A DNA stretch of 64,000 nucleotides from an uncultured Mediterranea sp. (GCF_902493215.1 NZ_CABUOL010000008.1:94895-158894); one strand, 5' to 3'. Numbered from the stretch's first letter, positions 1-8,455 are shown. Notes: generated from the sequence alone by a model not told the origin. Made by a program: numbers and translations.

Positions 1-1185
1 GATATCTTGGCCGAACTGATGAAGGAAGCCAAAGACCTGGGAGTAGACATGTTTCTGCTGGACGACGGTTGGTTTGGCAACAAATATCCGCGCAAGAACG
101 ACCGTGCCGGTCTGGGCGACTGGGAAGTGACACACGACAAGCTCCCCGGCGGCATCCGGGCACTGACCGATGCCGCCCGGAAAGCCGGAGTCAAATTCGG
201 CCTCTGGATCGAACCGGAAATGGTCAACCCCAAAAGCGAACTTTTCGAAAAGCATCCCGACTGGGCCATCCACTATCCCAACCGCGACACCTATTATTAC
301 CGTAACCAGCTGGTACTCGACCTGAGCAATCCGGCAGTACAAGCATATGTTTACGGCATTGTAGACAAGCTGCTGAAAGAAAATCCGGAAATAGCCTACT
401 TCAAATGGGATTGCAACAGCCCCATCACCAATATCTATTCGCCCTACCTCAAGACGGAACAGGAACAACTGTATATAGACCATGTACGTGGTGTATACAA
501 TGTCATGAAGCGCGTGAAAGAAAACTATCCCGACATACCCATGATGCTCTGTTCGGGAGGCGGCGCACGTTGCGACTACGAAGCCTTGAAATATTTCACA
601 GAATTCTGGTGCAGCGACAATACCGACCCCGTAGAGCGCATCTACATCCAATGGGGATTCTCCCAGTTCTTCCCGGCCAAAGCCATGTGCGCCCACGTGA
701 CAAGCTGGAACAAGGCTGCTTCCATAAAATTCCGTACCGACGTAGCCTCCATGTGCAAACTGGGCTTCGACCTGGGACTGAAAGAACTGAGTGCGGAGGA
801 ATTGCTTTACTGCCAGACGGCAGTAGCCAACTGGAAACGCCTGCAACCGGTAATCCTGGACGGCACCCAATACCGCCTGGTATCGCCCTACGAAAGCAAC
901 CACATGGCCGTAAATTATGTAAGTACGGACAGTCGCAAGGCTGTTCTTTTCGCTTACGACGTCTACCCGCGCTATCAGGAGAAACTGTTCCCCGTCAAGA
1001 TGCAGGGACTGGATCCGCATAAACGCTACAAAGTGGAAGAAATCAATCTGATGCCCGACAGCAAGTCGGCACTTCCCGCCAACGGCCGCATATTCTCGGG
1101 TGACTATCTGATGAAAATAGGTCTCGATGTCTTCGGTTTCCGCCCCATGCAGAGCCATGTGGTAGAACTGACCGAAGTCGAATAA
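1..1185 (+). CDS. Alpha-galactosidase, GH36, C-terminal part (5' end outside window)
   Basis: The reading frame is open from base 1, so the gene starts upstream and only about 394 C-terminal residues are present. It covers most of the TIM barrel and the C-terminal beta domain of a GH36 alpha-galactosidase, which removes terminal alpha-galactose from melibiose or raffinose-type sugars. The family nucleophile motif FKWDCN is visible, with the Asp codon at 409-411. The acid/base region CSDNTDP follows about 70 residues later, and LLDDGWFG lies near the start of the visible part. The MFS permease begins 33 bp downstream, then a PfkB kinase and a hybrid sensor, all on the same strand. This suggests one sugar-use operon, plausibly for raffinose-family or sucrose-containing oligosaccharides. 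The family call is firm; the substrate is inferred. Confidence 0.93.
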   Translation, partial: DILAELMKEAKDLGVDMFLLDDGWFGNKYPRKNDRAGLGDWEVTHDKLPGGIRALTDAARKAGVKFGLWIEPEMVNPKSELFEKHPDWAIHYPNRDTYYYRNQLVLDLSNPAVQAYVYGIVDKLLKENPEIAYFKWDCNSPITNIYSPYLKTEQEQLYIDHVRGVYNVMKRVKENYPDIPMMLCSGGGARCDYEALKYFTEFWCSDNTDPVERIYIQWGFSQFFPAKAMCAHVTSWNKAASIKFRTDVASMCKLGFDLGLKELSAEELLYCQTAVANWKRLQPVILDGTQYRLVSPYESNHMAVNYVSTDSRKAVLFAYDVYPRYQEKLFPVKMQGLDPHKRYKVEEINLMPDSKSALPANGRIFSGDYLMKIGLDVFGFRPMQSHVVELTEVE

Positions 1186-1218
1186 GTTCAAACAAAACAT
1201 TTTAACACAAGTATTTTT

Positions 1219-2394
1219 ATGACTGCAAAACAACAAATAAAATACGGACGGCTGGTTCCCGTCATGCTCTGCTTCTTTGCCATGGGCTTTGTAGACCTGG
1301 TGGGAATCGCATCCAATTATGTAAAGGCCGACCTGGGTCTGACGGACTCGCAGGCCAACATCTTCCCGTCACTCGTTTTCTTCTGGTTCCTCATCTTCTC
1401 CGTTCCCACAGGCATGCTGATGAACCGCATCGGAAGAAAACGGACCGTCCTCATGAGTCTGGTGGTAACTGCCGTATCCCTGTTACTCCCCCTGTTCGGC
1501 GACAGCTACGGACTGATGCTCTGCTCCTTTTCTCTGCTGGGCATCGGCAATGCATTGATGCAGACCTCACTCAACCCGCTGCTGAGCAACATCATCACAG
1601 GCGACCGTCTGGCCAGCTCGCTCACCTTCGGACAGTTTGTCAAAGCCATCGCTTCCTTCCTGGCCCCCTATATTGCCATGTGGGGAGCCACACAAGCCAT
1701 GCCCACCTTCGGCCTGGGATGGCGTGTACTCTTCCCCGTCTATATGGTGATAGCCGTCATCGCCATCCTGTGGCTGTCATCCACGCCCATCGAGGAAGAG
1801 CAACCTGACAAAGCATCCAGCTTTACCGGCTGCCTGCGCCTGCTGGGCCATCCCTTCATCCTGTTGTGTTTCTTGGGAATCGTCTGTCATGTAGGTATCG
1901 ACGTGGGTACCAATACGACCGCTCCCAAGCTGCTGATGGAACGGGTGGGCCTGACCCTCGATGAAGCCGGCTTTGCCACAAGCCTCTATTTCATCTTCCG
2001 AACGGCAGGCTGTCTGTTGGGAACCTTCATACTGCAACACCTCTCTGCACGCCGTTTCCTCGCTGTCAGCGTGGCGTGTATGCTCGTTGCAATGGCCGGT
2101 CTGCTTGTTTCCGACGCCCACTACGTCATCTATACATGCATCGCCCTCATCGGCTTCGGCAACTCCAACGTCTTCCCCATTATCTTTGCCCAGGCTCTCA
2201 CTGCCGTCCCTCAACAGAAAAACGAGGTTTCGGGCCTGATGATCATGGGCCTTTTCGGCGGTACGGTCTTCCCGCTGCTGATGGGTGTGGCCAGCGATGC
2301 CATCGGACAGAGTGGTGCCGTGGCTGTCATGACGGTCGGCGTACTCTATCTGATAGCCTATACATTCAATATGAAACTACATAAACAACAATAA
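1219..2394 (+). CDS. MFS sugar transporter (FucP/glucose-galactose type)
   Basis: A 391-residue, very hydrophobic protein with about twelve predicted membrane spans. The loop motif MNRIGRKRTV between spans 2 and 3 is the usual MFS signature. It resembles the inner-membrane monosaccharide:proton symporters found next to fructokinases in Bacteroides fructan loci. Its stop codon (2392-2394) lies two bases before the kinase start (2397), which points to translational coupling. It probably carries fructose, galactose or a small disaccharide released by the neighbouring hydrolase into the cytoplasm. The substrate cannot be read from the sequence. Confidence 0.88.
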   Translation: MTAKQQIKYGRLVPVMLCFFAMGFVDLVGIASNYVKADLGLTDSQANIFPSLVFFWFLIFSVPTGMLMNRIGRKRTVLMSLVVTAVSLLLPLFGDSYGLMLCSFSLLGIGNALMQTSLNPLLSNIITGDRLASSLTFGQFVKAIASFLAPYIAMWGATQAMPTFGLGWRVLFPVYMVIAVIAILWLSSTPIEEEQPDKASSFTGCLRLLGHPFILLCFLGIVCHVGIDVGTNTTAPKLLMERVGLTLDEAGFATSLYFIFRTAGCLLGTFILQHLSARRFLAVSVACMLVAMAGLLVSDAHYVIYTCIALIGFGNSNVFPIIFAQALTAVPQQKNEVSGLMIMGLFGGTVFPLLMGVASDAIGQSGAVAVMTVGVLYLIAYTFNMKLHKQQ

Positions 2395-2396
2395 CC

Positions 2397-3290
2397 ATGA
2401 ACAGTCAACCAATCGTAGTCGGAATGGGCGAAGCACTCTGGGATGTGCTGCCCGAAGGGAAAAAACTGGGCGGGGCCCCTGCCAACTTTGCCTATCATGT
2501 CTCTCAGTTCGGTTTGGAAAGCCGTGTCGTAAGCGCCGTCGGCCAGGACAAACTGGGTGCCGAGATTTTGGATAACTTCCGTCAGAAACAGCTGTACGGA
2601 CTGATAGAGACCGTTCCCTACCCCACAGGCACGGTACAAGTGGAACTTGACGCCGAAGGCGTACCCTGCTATGACATCAAGGAAGGCGTGGCCTGGGACA
2701 ATATCCCCTACACACAAGCCCTGGACGGACTGGCCCGTCAGACTCATGCCGTCTGCTTCGGTTCGCTGGCACAGCGCAGCATCGTCTCCCGCCAGACCAT
2801 CCACCGTTTCCTCGACGCCATGCCCGATGCCCCCGATACGCTCAAGATATTCGACATCAACCTCCGTCAGAGTTTCTACAGCAAAGAAATCTTGTGTGAC
2901 TCTTTCTGCCGTTGCAATGTACTGAAAATAAACGATGAAGAGCTTGTAACCGTAAGCCGTATGTTCGGTTATCCCGGCATCGACCTTCAGGACAAGTGCT
3001 GGATTCTGCTGGCCAAGTACAACCTGAAGATGCTCATTCTGACATGTGGCGTCAACGGCAGCTATGTCTTTACGCCAGGGCATGTATCGTTCGTCGAGAC
3101 CCCGAAAGTACAGGTGGCCGACACCGTCGGCGCCGGCGACTCGTTTACAGCAGCCTTTACCTCGGCCATCCTTCGCGGACGCTCCGTGGCCGAAGCCCAC
3201 CGGCTGGCTGTCGAAACGTCGGCTTACGTCTGCACCCAACAGGGAGCTATGCCCATCTTGCCCAAGACATTGACAGAAAGACTGGCCTGA
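2397..3290 (+). CDS. PfkB-family carbohydrate kinase (probable fructokinase)
   Basis: A 297-residue ribokinase/PfkB-type sugar kinase. It begins with MGEALWDVLPEGKKLGGAPANFAYH (positions about 9-33), the first PfkB signature with the sugar-binding GGAPAN. Near the C-terminus is DTVGAGDSFTAAF, the second signature with the catalytic Asp and anion hole. The GEALWD start is typical of fructokinases. It sits two bases after the MFS permease and 62 bp before the hybrid sensor, so imported hexose is probably phosphorylated here. Fructose is the likeliest substrate by analogy with Bacteroides fructan loci, but mannose or another hexose is possible. Confidence 0.88.
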   Translation: MNSQPIVVGMGEALWDVLPEGKKLGGAPANFAYHVSQFGLESRVVSAVGQDKLGAEILDNFRQKQLYGLIETVPYPTGTVQVELDAEGVPCYDIKEGVAWDNIPYTQALDGLARQTHAVCFGSLAQRSIVSRQTIHRFLDAMPDAPDTLKIFDINLRQSFYSKEILCDSFCRCNVLKINDEELVTVSRMFGYPGIDLQDKCWILLAKYNLKMLILTCGVNGSYVFTPGHVSFVETPKVQVADTVGAGDSFTAAFTSAILRGRSVAEAHRLAVETSAYVCTQQGAMPILPKTLTERLA

Positions 3291-3298
3291 TTATTCCT

Positions 3299-3359
3299 GT
3301 TTCATGGAATTTCCGTATCTTTGTAACCATCAAACTGCAAGAACGGAATTCCATGAAAC
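3299..3359. repeat. Inverted repeat flanking the promoter and start of the hybrid sensor
   Basis: GTTTCATGGAATTTCCGT (3299-3316) and ACGGAATTCCATGAAAC (3343-3359) are inverted copies that differ by one T. The 26 bp between them hold most of the -7 box. The right arm contains the ATG of the sensor gene. It could be an operator or a small invertible segment. Confidence 0.75.
3316..3323 (+). promoter_or_regulatory. Probable -7 box for the hybrid sensor gene
   Basis: TATCTTTG fits the Bacteroides -7 consensus TAnnTTTG and lies 30 bp before the sensor start codon. No clean TTTG -33 box is present at the expected 19-21 bp; TTAT at 3291-3294 is the nearest. The box overlaps the inverted repeat by its first base. 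Confidence 0.55.
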
Positions 3360-6106
3360 ACTTGTACTATCTTCCCGTCCTCCTTACCCTCTGTCTGCTA
3401 TGTACCGCCTGCAGACAGAATAACAAACATTATACAATCGGCGTATCCCAGTGCAGCGACGACGAGTGGCGCACCCAGATGAACAAGGAAATACGCCGGG
3501 AAGCCCTGTTCTACCCGGATGTGCAAGTGGAAATCCGTTCGGCCGGTGACAACAACGAACGCCAGATAGCCGACATCGAACACTTCATCAGCGAAAAAGC
3601 CGACCTGATAGTCGTCTCTCCCAATGAGGCCGATGCCATCGCTCCCGTCGTAGAAAAGGCCTACAAGCAAGGGATTCCAGTGGTTCTGGTCGACCGCAAG
3701 ATCAACTCCGAGAACTATACCGCCTATATCGGCGCGGACAATTACGAAATGGGCCGCCAGATAGGCATCTACATCGCCAGCCGGCTGCGTGGCCAAGGCA
3801 ATATCGTAGAACTCACCGGCTTGCAAGGATCGACTCCTGCACGCGACCGTCACCGGGGACTGACAGACGCCCTGGCCGACGTACCCGGTATCCGCCTCAT
3901 AGCCCAGGCCGATGCCGGCTGGTTCAGACAATCGGCCCAACATGCCTTCGACTCCATCCTCACCCTGCAACCCCGTATCGATCTGGTCTTCGCCCACAAC
4001 GACCGCATGGCTTCGGGCGCACACGACGCGGCTGTCCGAAAAGGCCGTGAAAAGGATATGCTCTTTGTCGGTGTGGACGCACTTTCCGGAGAAGGAATGG
4101 GAGTGGAAATGGTGGCAGACGGTACACTCGACGCCACCTTCATCTACCCTACCGGAGGCGACCGTGTCGTGCAGGTAGCCATGGACATTCTGGAAGGACG
4201 GAACTATCCGCACGAGACACTTCTGTCTACCGCACTGGTCAACCGGCAGAATGCCCGCATCATGCAGATGCAGACGACCCACATCGGCACGCTGGACAAC
4301 AAAATAGAAAAACTCAACAAGCAGCTCGACGCATTCCTGCTGCGCTACTCCGCCCAGAGCATGTTCCTTTATGCCTGTATCGTCATTCTGATACTGGTCG
4401 GCGCCTTGCTCGTGTTCGTGGTCCGCGCGTTTTGGACCAAAAACCGGCTGAATTCCGAACTGTCCAGGCAAAAGCAACAATTGGAAGAACAACGCGACCA
4501 GCTCATCACCCTCTCCCGGCAGCTGGAAGACGCCACACATGCCAAGCTATCCTTCTTCACCAACGTATCCCACGATTTCCGCACTCCTCTGACCCTGATA
4601 GCCGACCCCGTGGACCAGCTCCAGCAGAGTCCCAACCTGAACGAACACGAGCGCTTCCTGCTCAACATCGTCCACAAGAATGTCACCGTACTGCTACGCC
4701 TCGTCAACCAGATACTCGACTTCCGCAAGTTCGAGGACGGAAAGCTCCAGCTCCGCCTCAGCCGGTTCGACCTGCGCACCTCGCTGCTGGAGTGGACCGA
4801 CGCTTTCCGCACACTGTCTTTCCGCAAGCACATCCACTTCCGCATCACGGCCGACGAACAGGCCGACTATACCGTTACGGCCGATGCCGAGAAACTGGAA
4901 CGTATTCTCTACAACCTGCTCTCCAACGCATTCAAGTTCACCCCCGAGAACGGTAGCATCAGCGTCGGTCTGGCGCTGTTCAACCAGGAAGGCGAACCCG
5001 CTTTCCGCCTGCAGGTGACCGATACGGGTGTAGGCATGCCCGCCGAACACGTCCGGCACATTTTCGACAGCTTCTATCAGATAGACGTCCATCACGCCGG
5101 TTCGGGTATCGGCCTGGCCCTGGTAAAGGCCTTTGTGGAAATGCACCACGGCAGCATCCACGTAGATACCACCGAGGGACAGGGAACCTGCTTCACCATC
5201 GAAATGCCTGTCTGCCAGAAAGGAATGATCGACCCGGATACCACCCGAAGTGCCGCATTGACCAACCTGAAAGAAGGTGCCGTGCTGGCCGCCGACCAGG
5301 AAACGCTGCAGACAGCCGACACAGCCACCTCTCCCGAAGACAAGGAAAGCGTACTCGTGATAGACGACAATCAGGACATCCGCGACTATGTACGTTCCAT
5401 CCTTCAGGACGACTACAACATACTGGAAGCCGCCAACGGTCAGGAAGGCATCCGTCTGGCCATGAAATACGTGCCCGATGTAGTCATCTGCGACGTCATG
5501 ATGCCCGTCATGGACGGTATGGAGTGTTGCCGCCGTCTGAAGTCGGAACTGCAGACTTCGCACATTCCCGTAATGATGCTCACCGCCTATGCCGTAGACG
5601 AACAGAAGATCAAAGGCTACGAGTGTGGTGCCGATTCCTACATCTCCAAGCCCTTCAGTGCCCGCCTGCTGACGGTGCGCCTGCGCAACCTCATCGACAA
5701 CCGCCACCGCCTGCAGAACTTCTTTTCCGACAAGAGCAACCAGCCGTTACAGAAAGCGGCTGTAACCGATGTGGACAAAGGCTTCCTGGAAAAGCTCCGG
5801 GAACTGATTGAACAAAAGCTGCCGGACCCCAATCTGAGTGTGGAAGAACTGGGCGAACAGATAGGCCTGAGCCGTGTCCAGCTTTACCGCAAGACCAAAG
5901 CCCTCTGCGGCTATGCTCCCAATGAGCTGTTGCGCATTGCCCGCCTCAAGCGGGCTTCCCTCCTGCTGGCTTCTACGGAAAAGACCGTTTCCGAAATCAC
6001 GTACGAAGTAGGGTTCAGCTCGCCGTCCTACTTCACCAAATGCTACAAGGAATACTTTGGAGAAAGCCCGACCGACTTCTTGAAACGGAAGAAAGGGGAA
6101 GGATAA
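3353..6106 (+). CDS. Hybrid two-component system regulator with periplasmic sugar-binding domain
   Basis: A 917-residue one-protein sensor-regulator. The ATG at 3353 was chosen because it opens a lipoprotein-like signal (LCLLCTAC); the frame extends upstream but runs over the kinase gene. Residues about 25-315 form a type I periplasmic binding domain of the RbsB class. A membrane span lies near 336-360. The histidine-kinase dimerisation motif NVSHDFRTP places the phospho-His at 407, followed by the ATPase domain. The receiver domain has VVICDVMMP with phospho-Asp 714, and an AraC-type DNA-binding domain occupies about 815-915. This architecture matches the fructose-sensing BT1754 of B. thetaiotaomicron, and with the adjacent PfkB kinase supports a monosaccharide sensor controlling this locus. 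The ligand is inferred. Confidence 0.92.
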   Translation: MKHLYYLPVLLTLCLLCTACRQNNKHYTIGVSQCSDDEWRTQMNKEIRREALFYPDVQVEIRSAGDNNERQIADIEHFISEKADLIVVSPNEADAIAPVVEKAYKQGIPVVLVDRKINSENYTAYIGADNYEMGRQIGIYIASRLRGQGNIVELTGLQGSTPARDRHRGLTDALADVPGIRLIAQADAGWFRQSAQHAFDSILTLQPRIDLVFAHNDRMASGAHDAAVRKGREKDMLFVGVDALSGEGMGVEMVADGTLDATFIYPTGGDRVVQVAMDILEGRNYPHETLLSTALVNRQNARIMQMQTTHIGTLDNKIEKLNKQLDAFLLRYSAQSMFLYACIVILILVGALLVFVVRAFWTKNRLNSELSRQKQQLEEQRDQLITLSRQLEDATHAKLSFFTNVSHDFRTPLTLIADPVDQLQQSPNLNEHERFLLNIVHKNVTVLLRLVNQILDFRKFEDGKLQLRLSRFDLRTSLLEWTDAFRTLSFRKHIHFRITADEQADYTVTADAEKLERILYNLLSNAFKFTPENGSISVGLALFNQEGEPAFRLQVTDTGVGMPAEHVRHIFDSFYQIDVHHAGSGIGLALVKAFVEMHHGSIHVDTTEGQGTCFTIEMPVCQKGMIDPDTTRSAALTNLKEGAVLAADQETLQTADTATSPEDKESVLVIDDNQDIRDYVRSILQDDYNILEAANGQEGIRLAMKYVPDVVICDVMMPVMDGMECCRRLKSELQTSHIPVMMLTAYAVDEQKIKGYECGADSYISKPFSARLLTVRLRNLIDNRHRLQNFFSDKSNQPLQKAAVTDVDKGFLEKLRELIEQKLPDPNLSVEELGEQIGLSRVQLYRKTKALCGYAPNELLRIARLKRASLLLASTEKTVSEITYEVGFSSPSYFTKCYKEYFGESPTDFLKRKKGEG

Positions 6107-6165
6107 ATCCGGAACGATATAATATATATTCGATATATTTATTTCTTTTTTACAAAAAATACCTT

Positions 6166-6173
6166 TACCTTTG
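6166..6173 (+). promoter_or_regulatory. Probable -7 box for upxY
   Basis: TACCTTTG matches TAnnTTTG. Transcription from it would give a leader of about 155 nt before the UpxY start at 6336. The leader contains a possible 14-codon ORF (6193-6237, MSISKTQATFLTNA). No perfect -33 box is seen. Confidence 0.5.
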
Positions 6174-6335
6174 CACTACTATATATAAACAAATGTCTAT
6201 AAGCAAAACACAGGCAACATTCCTCACAAATGCCTGATGCCACAGGGCCGAACTTTGCGCAGACAACAATCTAACCCACTATATTCCAAGCATTTGCAAG
6301 GCATTATAGGACTAAGAGGTATATCCCTATCCGAC

Positions 6336-6920
6336 ATGAACCACCTGCAGAGTACCCGTAGGCAATGGTACGTCATGCGCGACCTGAAGCGCCCCAACAG
6401 CCTCCACCCGGCCTATCTGGAACTTGCCGATAAAGGGTTCGAAGTATTCACGCCCCTACACTGGCAGCTCAAAGAAATACGGGGAAGAAAGGTCCGCCGA
6501 CAGGTCCCCTTCCTCCCCGATCTTCTGTTTGTCCGTGCCACACGTGCCGAACTCGACCCGCTGGTCCAGTCCATCCCTACGCTCCAATACCGGTACGTAC
6601 GTGGCGGCTATCGCAAAAGTATGGTGGTGGCAGACGCTGACATGGAACATTTCATGCATGCCGTCGCCTCCTCACCGTCGCCCCGCTACCTGACACCGGC
6701 CGAACTGACTCCCGCTGCCCTGGGAGCGCAGGTCACCATCGTGGGCGGCCCGCTGGACGGTTACGAAGGACGGCTGCTGAAAATGCGCGGTTCGCGCAAG
6801 CGGCACCTGATTGTCGAGATTCCCCACCTGCTGGCAGCTGCGGTCGAGGTATGCCCGGACTTTGTCCGGATGGAGGTCAGCCGAACACAGCCGACGCATC
6901 CAGGCACGGACAGGCCTTAG
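6336..6920 (+). CDS. upxY: UpxY-family transcription antiterminator (NusG-like)
   Basis: A 194-residue NusG-type protein. The start at 6336 opens MNHLQSTRRQWYVMRDL, where WYV is the beginning of the NGN domain. PLHWQLKEIRGRKVRRQVPFLPDLLFVRA follows (about residues 45-75), as in the Bacteroides UpxY proteins that let polymerase read through capsule operons. The C-terminal part with GAQVTIVGGPLDGYEG is a KOW-like motif. UpxY is normally followed by upxZ and capsule genes. Here it is followed only by a convergent amidase gene whose 3' end overlaps this one by 44 bp. It is therefore an orphan: either the remains of a capsule locus or a trans-acting antiterminator. Confidence 0.88.
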   Translation: MNHLQSTRRQWYVMRDLKRPNSLHPAYLELADKGFEVFTPLHWQLKEIRGRKVRRQVPFLPDLLFVRATRAELDPLVQSIPTLQYRYVRGGYRKSMVVADADMEHFMHAVASSPSPRYLTPAELTPAALGAQVTIVGGPLDGYEGRLLKMRGSRKRHLIVEIPHLLAAAVEVCPDFVRMEVSRTQPTHPGTDRP

Positions 6921-7386
6921 GCGCGGTGCCGGGCAGGTCACGGTGGCCGCATACTACGGCCTGCGGGAAGAGCCGCTTCAGCCGGCCGAAGAGGTCGTGC
7001 AGCCGCCCGGTCTGTGCCGCGGTGCGCGTGTCGGCCGGACGGCCCTGTGCGTCGAGCCCGCCCTCGTAGCAGATGCCGATGGAGCAGCGGTTGTAGGGAC
7101 GGCAGTGGGCGCCCACTTCGAGCAGGCCGCGGTGCTGGGTCAGGGTTCCGTCGCGACGGACGTAGAAGTGATAGCCCACGGTGCGGAAGCCGCGGGCACG
7201 GTGGTCGTGAAGCAGCTGCTGGGCGGTATAGTCCTGCGTGCAGCGGGTGGCGGAGCAGTGGAGTACAAGGAAGCGCACGCTGTCGGCGCCCTGCATCAGC
7301 TCGCCGTCCTCCATCCGGGCGAGGAGGGTGCGCTCGGTGGGCACCTTCTCGCCGCGGACGGTCATCGGGTAACGGTCGTCGGTCAT
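6877..7386 (-). CDS. N-acetylmuramoyl-L-alanine amidase, phage-lysin type
   Basis: A 169-residue amidase_2 protein that should cut the amide bond between MurNAc and L-Ala in peptidoglycan. The zinc-site pieces are VLHCSATR (first His), then GYHFYVRRDG, and near the end CGHRDLPGTAPKACPC, with the second His and the Cys ligand. The frame extends upstream, but the ATG at 7386 is chosen because its ATGA overlaps the stop of the 42-codon smalltalk gene, a sign of coupled translation. No signal peptide is visible. It is the last gene of the primase/DUF3987/HU cassette and overlaps upxY tail-to-tail. Confidence 0.9.
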   Translation of the reverse strand: MTDDRYPMTVRGEKVPTERTLLARMEDGELMQGADSVRFLVLHCSATRCTQDYTAQQLLHDHRARGFRTVGYHFYVRRDGTLTQHRGLLEVGAHCRPYNRCSIGICYEGGLDAQGRPADTRTAAQTGRLHDLFGRLKRLFPQAVVCGHRDLPGTAPKACPCLDASAVFG

Positions 7387-7511
7387 GACAAGAAGGGGAT
7401 CAAAGGTGAACAACTGGTGACGCCAAGTGCCGTCAGGGCGGCAATGGCTGCCTGGATGATGGCCTTCACGATGGAAGTCCAAGTGATTTTCTGGGTAGTG
7501 GTGTTTGACAT
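7383..7511 (-). CDS. 'Smalltalk'-type small protein, 42 residues
   Basis: The start codon is at 7511-7509 and the stop at 7385-7383. The protein begins MSNTTTQKITWTSIVKAIIQ and continues with an Ala/Leu-rich hydrophobic helix ending GVTSCSPL. It therefore looks like a small membrane or lipobox-containing peptide. Peptides of this kind, annotated as smalltalk proteins in Bacteroidales, sit directly before an N-acetylmuramoyl-L-alanine amidase, exactly as here. The TGA stop overlaps the amidase ATG (ATGA). The start codon directly abuts a 14-unit heptamer repeat, so no normal ribosome-binding site is present. A holin-like or amidase-export role is possible but unproven. Confidence 0.85.
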   Translation of the reverse strand: MSNTTTQKITWTSIVKAIIQAAIAALTALGVTSCSPLIPFLS

Positions 7512-7512
7512 A

Positions 7513-7610
7513 ATTAGTGGTTAGGGGTTAGTGATTAGTGGTTAGTGATTAGTGGTTAGTGATTAGTGGTTAGTGGTTAGCGGTTAGCGGTTAGTGGTTA
7601 GTGGTTAGTA
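7513..7610. repeat. Tandem array of fourteen 7-bp units
   Basis: Fourteen heptamers of the form RTTAGYG run from 7513 to 7610 without a break. Variants ATTAGTG and GTTAGTG alternate in the first half, and GTTAGCG appears in the second. Inverted heptamers (CTAACCG) at 7613-7644 could pair with the array to form a long hairpin. The array fills the gap between the HU-like gene and the smalltalk start codon. Confidence 0.95.
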
Positions 7611-7646
7611 TGCTAATCGCTAACCGTTCACCGCTAACCGCTAAAG

Positions 7647-8156
7647 TTACAGCGGGCTTTCGTCCTGTCCGCCGCCGTCTTCACCGTCGGGGTCGGTCGT
7701 TGTTCCGCTTCCCTCCACGTTGCCCGGATCGGCCGAGGCTACCTGCTTGATGACGTTTCCGTCCTTGTCATAGCAAGTAATGTTGATGGAGGTATTCTTC
7801 AGCTCGTCCTTGATTTCGGTGCTGGGCGTGAAAATCACCTTGCGGGTCGTGATGAGACTGGTGCTTACATCCTCGACATTCTCTACCGAAGTGGCCTGTA
7901 GACCGAAACGCATGGTTCCCAGTCCGGGTATGGCCACCGAATGGCCTTCCGTGGCCCAGGCGCGAATCACATCGCCTATTGCCTCCCAGGCAGCATTGAT
8001 GGTGCCGCGCGAGATGCCCGACCGGATGGCGGCTTCACTCACCACCTTGTCCTGCTTCAGTGTACTGTAGATTTCGGTCGACATCACAAACCGATACTGC
8101 CCTTTCGAGGGGCCTACCGTCAGTTTGGTCTGACGGGCTTTTACTTTGATAGCCAT
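7647..8156 (-). CDS. HU-like DNA-binding protein (HU-HIG type)
   Basis: A 169-residue protein with an HU/IHF-like fold. It starts MAIKVKARQTKLTVGPSKGQ and contains GTINAAWEAIGDVIRAWATEGHSVAIPGLGTMRFG (about residues 50-84), where the PGLGTM segment corresponds to the saddle region of HU. A Gly/Asp-rich acidic tail follows from about residue 140. Proteins of this class accompany smalltalk/amidase genes in Bacteroidales. It has its own -7 box, so HU, smalltalk and amidase may form a transcript separate from the upstream primase genes. Confidence 0.87.
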   Translation of the reverse strand: MAIKVKARQTKLTVGPSKGQYRFVMSTEIYSTLKQDKVVSEAAIRSGISRGTINAAWEAIGDVIRAWATEGHSVAIPGLGTMRFGLQATSVENVEDVSTSLITTRKVIFTPSTEIKDELKNTSINITCYDKDGNVIKQVASADPGNVEGSGTTTDPDGEDGGGQDESPL

Positions 8157-8187
8157 AGAAAAAACGGTTTTTAAAAGGTTTACACCG

Positions 8188-8195
8188 CAAAGATA
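8188..8195 (-). promoter_or_regulatory. Probable -7 box for the HU-like gene
   Basis: On the minus strand this reads TATCTTTG, a perfect TAnnTTTG, 31 bp before the HU start codon. No matching TTTG was found 19-21 bp further upstream. Confidence 0.55.
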
Positions 8196-8242
8196 CGGCC
8201 TGCTGCCAACCCACTTATGGGTTACGGCAGGTTGCGGTGGGT

Positions 8243-8455
8243 TCAGGGTTCACCCAGATGGGCCACGATGAGCGCCACCTGGCGCGAGGTGAACCACTTC
8301 TGCGAGCGGCTGTAGCCGGTAGCCTCGAGCTGGGCCATCAAGGGCGGACAACCATGTATCCAGCGCATCAGGTGGTTGGTAGCCACCGCCTGCGATGCCT
8401 CGGGAAAATACAGCCGGGCCAGGTCGCTTTTGGACAGGGAAAGGGGACGGAACAT
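8243..8455 (-). CDS. DUF4248 family protein
   Basis: A 70-residue protein, MFRPLSLSKSDLARLYFPEA..., with the pattern of DUF4248: an N-terminal 'S.sdLA.lYfP' segment, a central RWI...P segment and a C-terminal FTSRQVALIVAHLGEP. The family looks like a small helix-turn-helix-like protein, but its function is not known. It lies between the DUF3987 gene and the HU-like gene of the same cassette. The region just before its start codon (8456-8490) is an AT-only repeat built on AAATATTAAATAT. Confidence 0.85.
   Translation of the reverse strand: MFRPLSLSKSDLARLYFPEASQAVATNHLMRWIHGCPPLMAQLEATGYSRSQKWFTSRQVALIVAHLGEP

Noticed and set aside
7513..7610. Telomere-like TTAGGG repeats
   Set aside because: Only one unit reads GTTAGGG; the array is made of RTTAGYG heptamers, a common kind of minisatellite.
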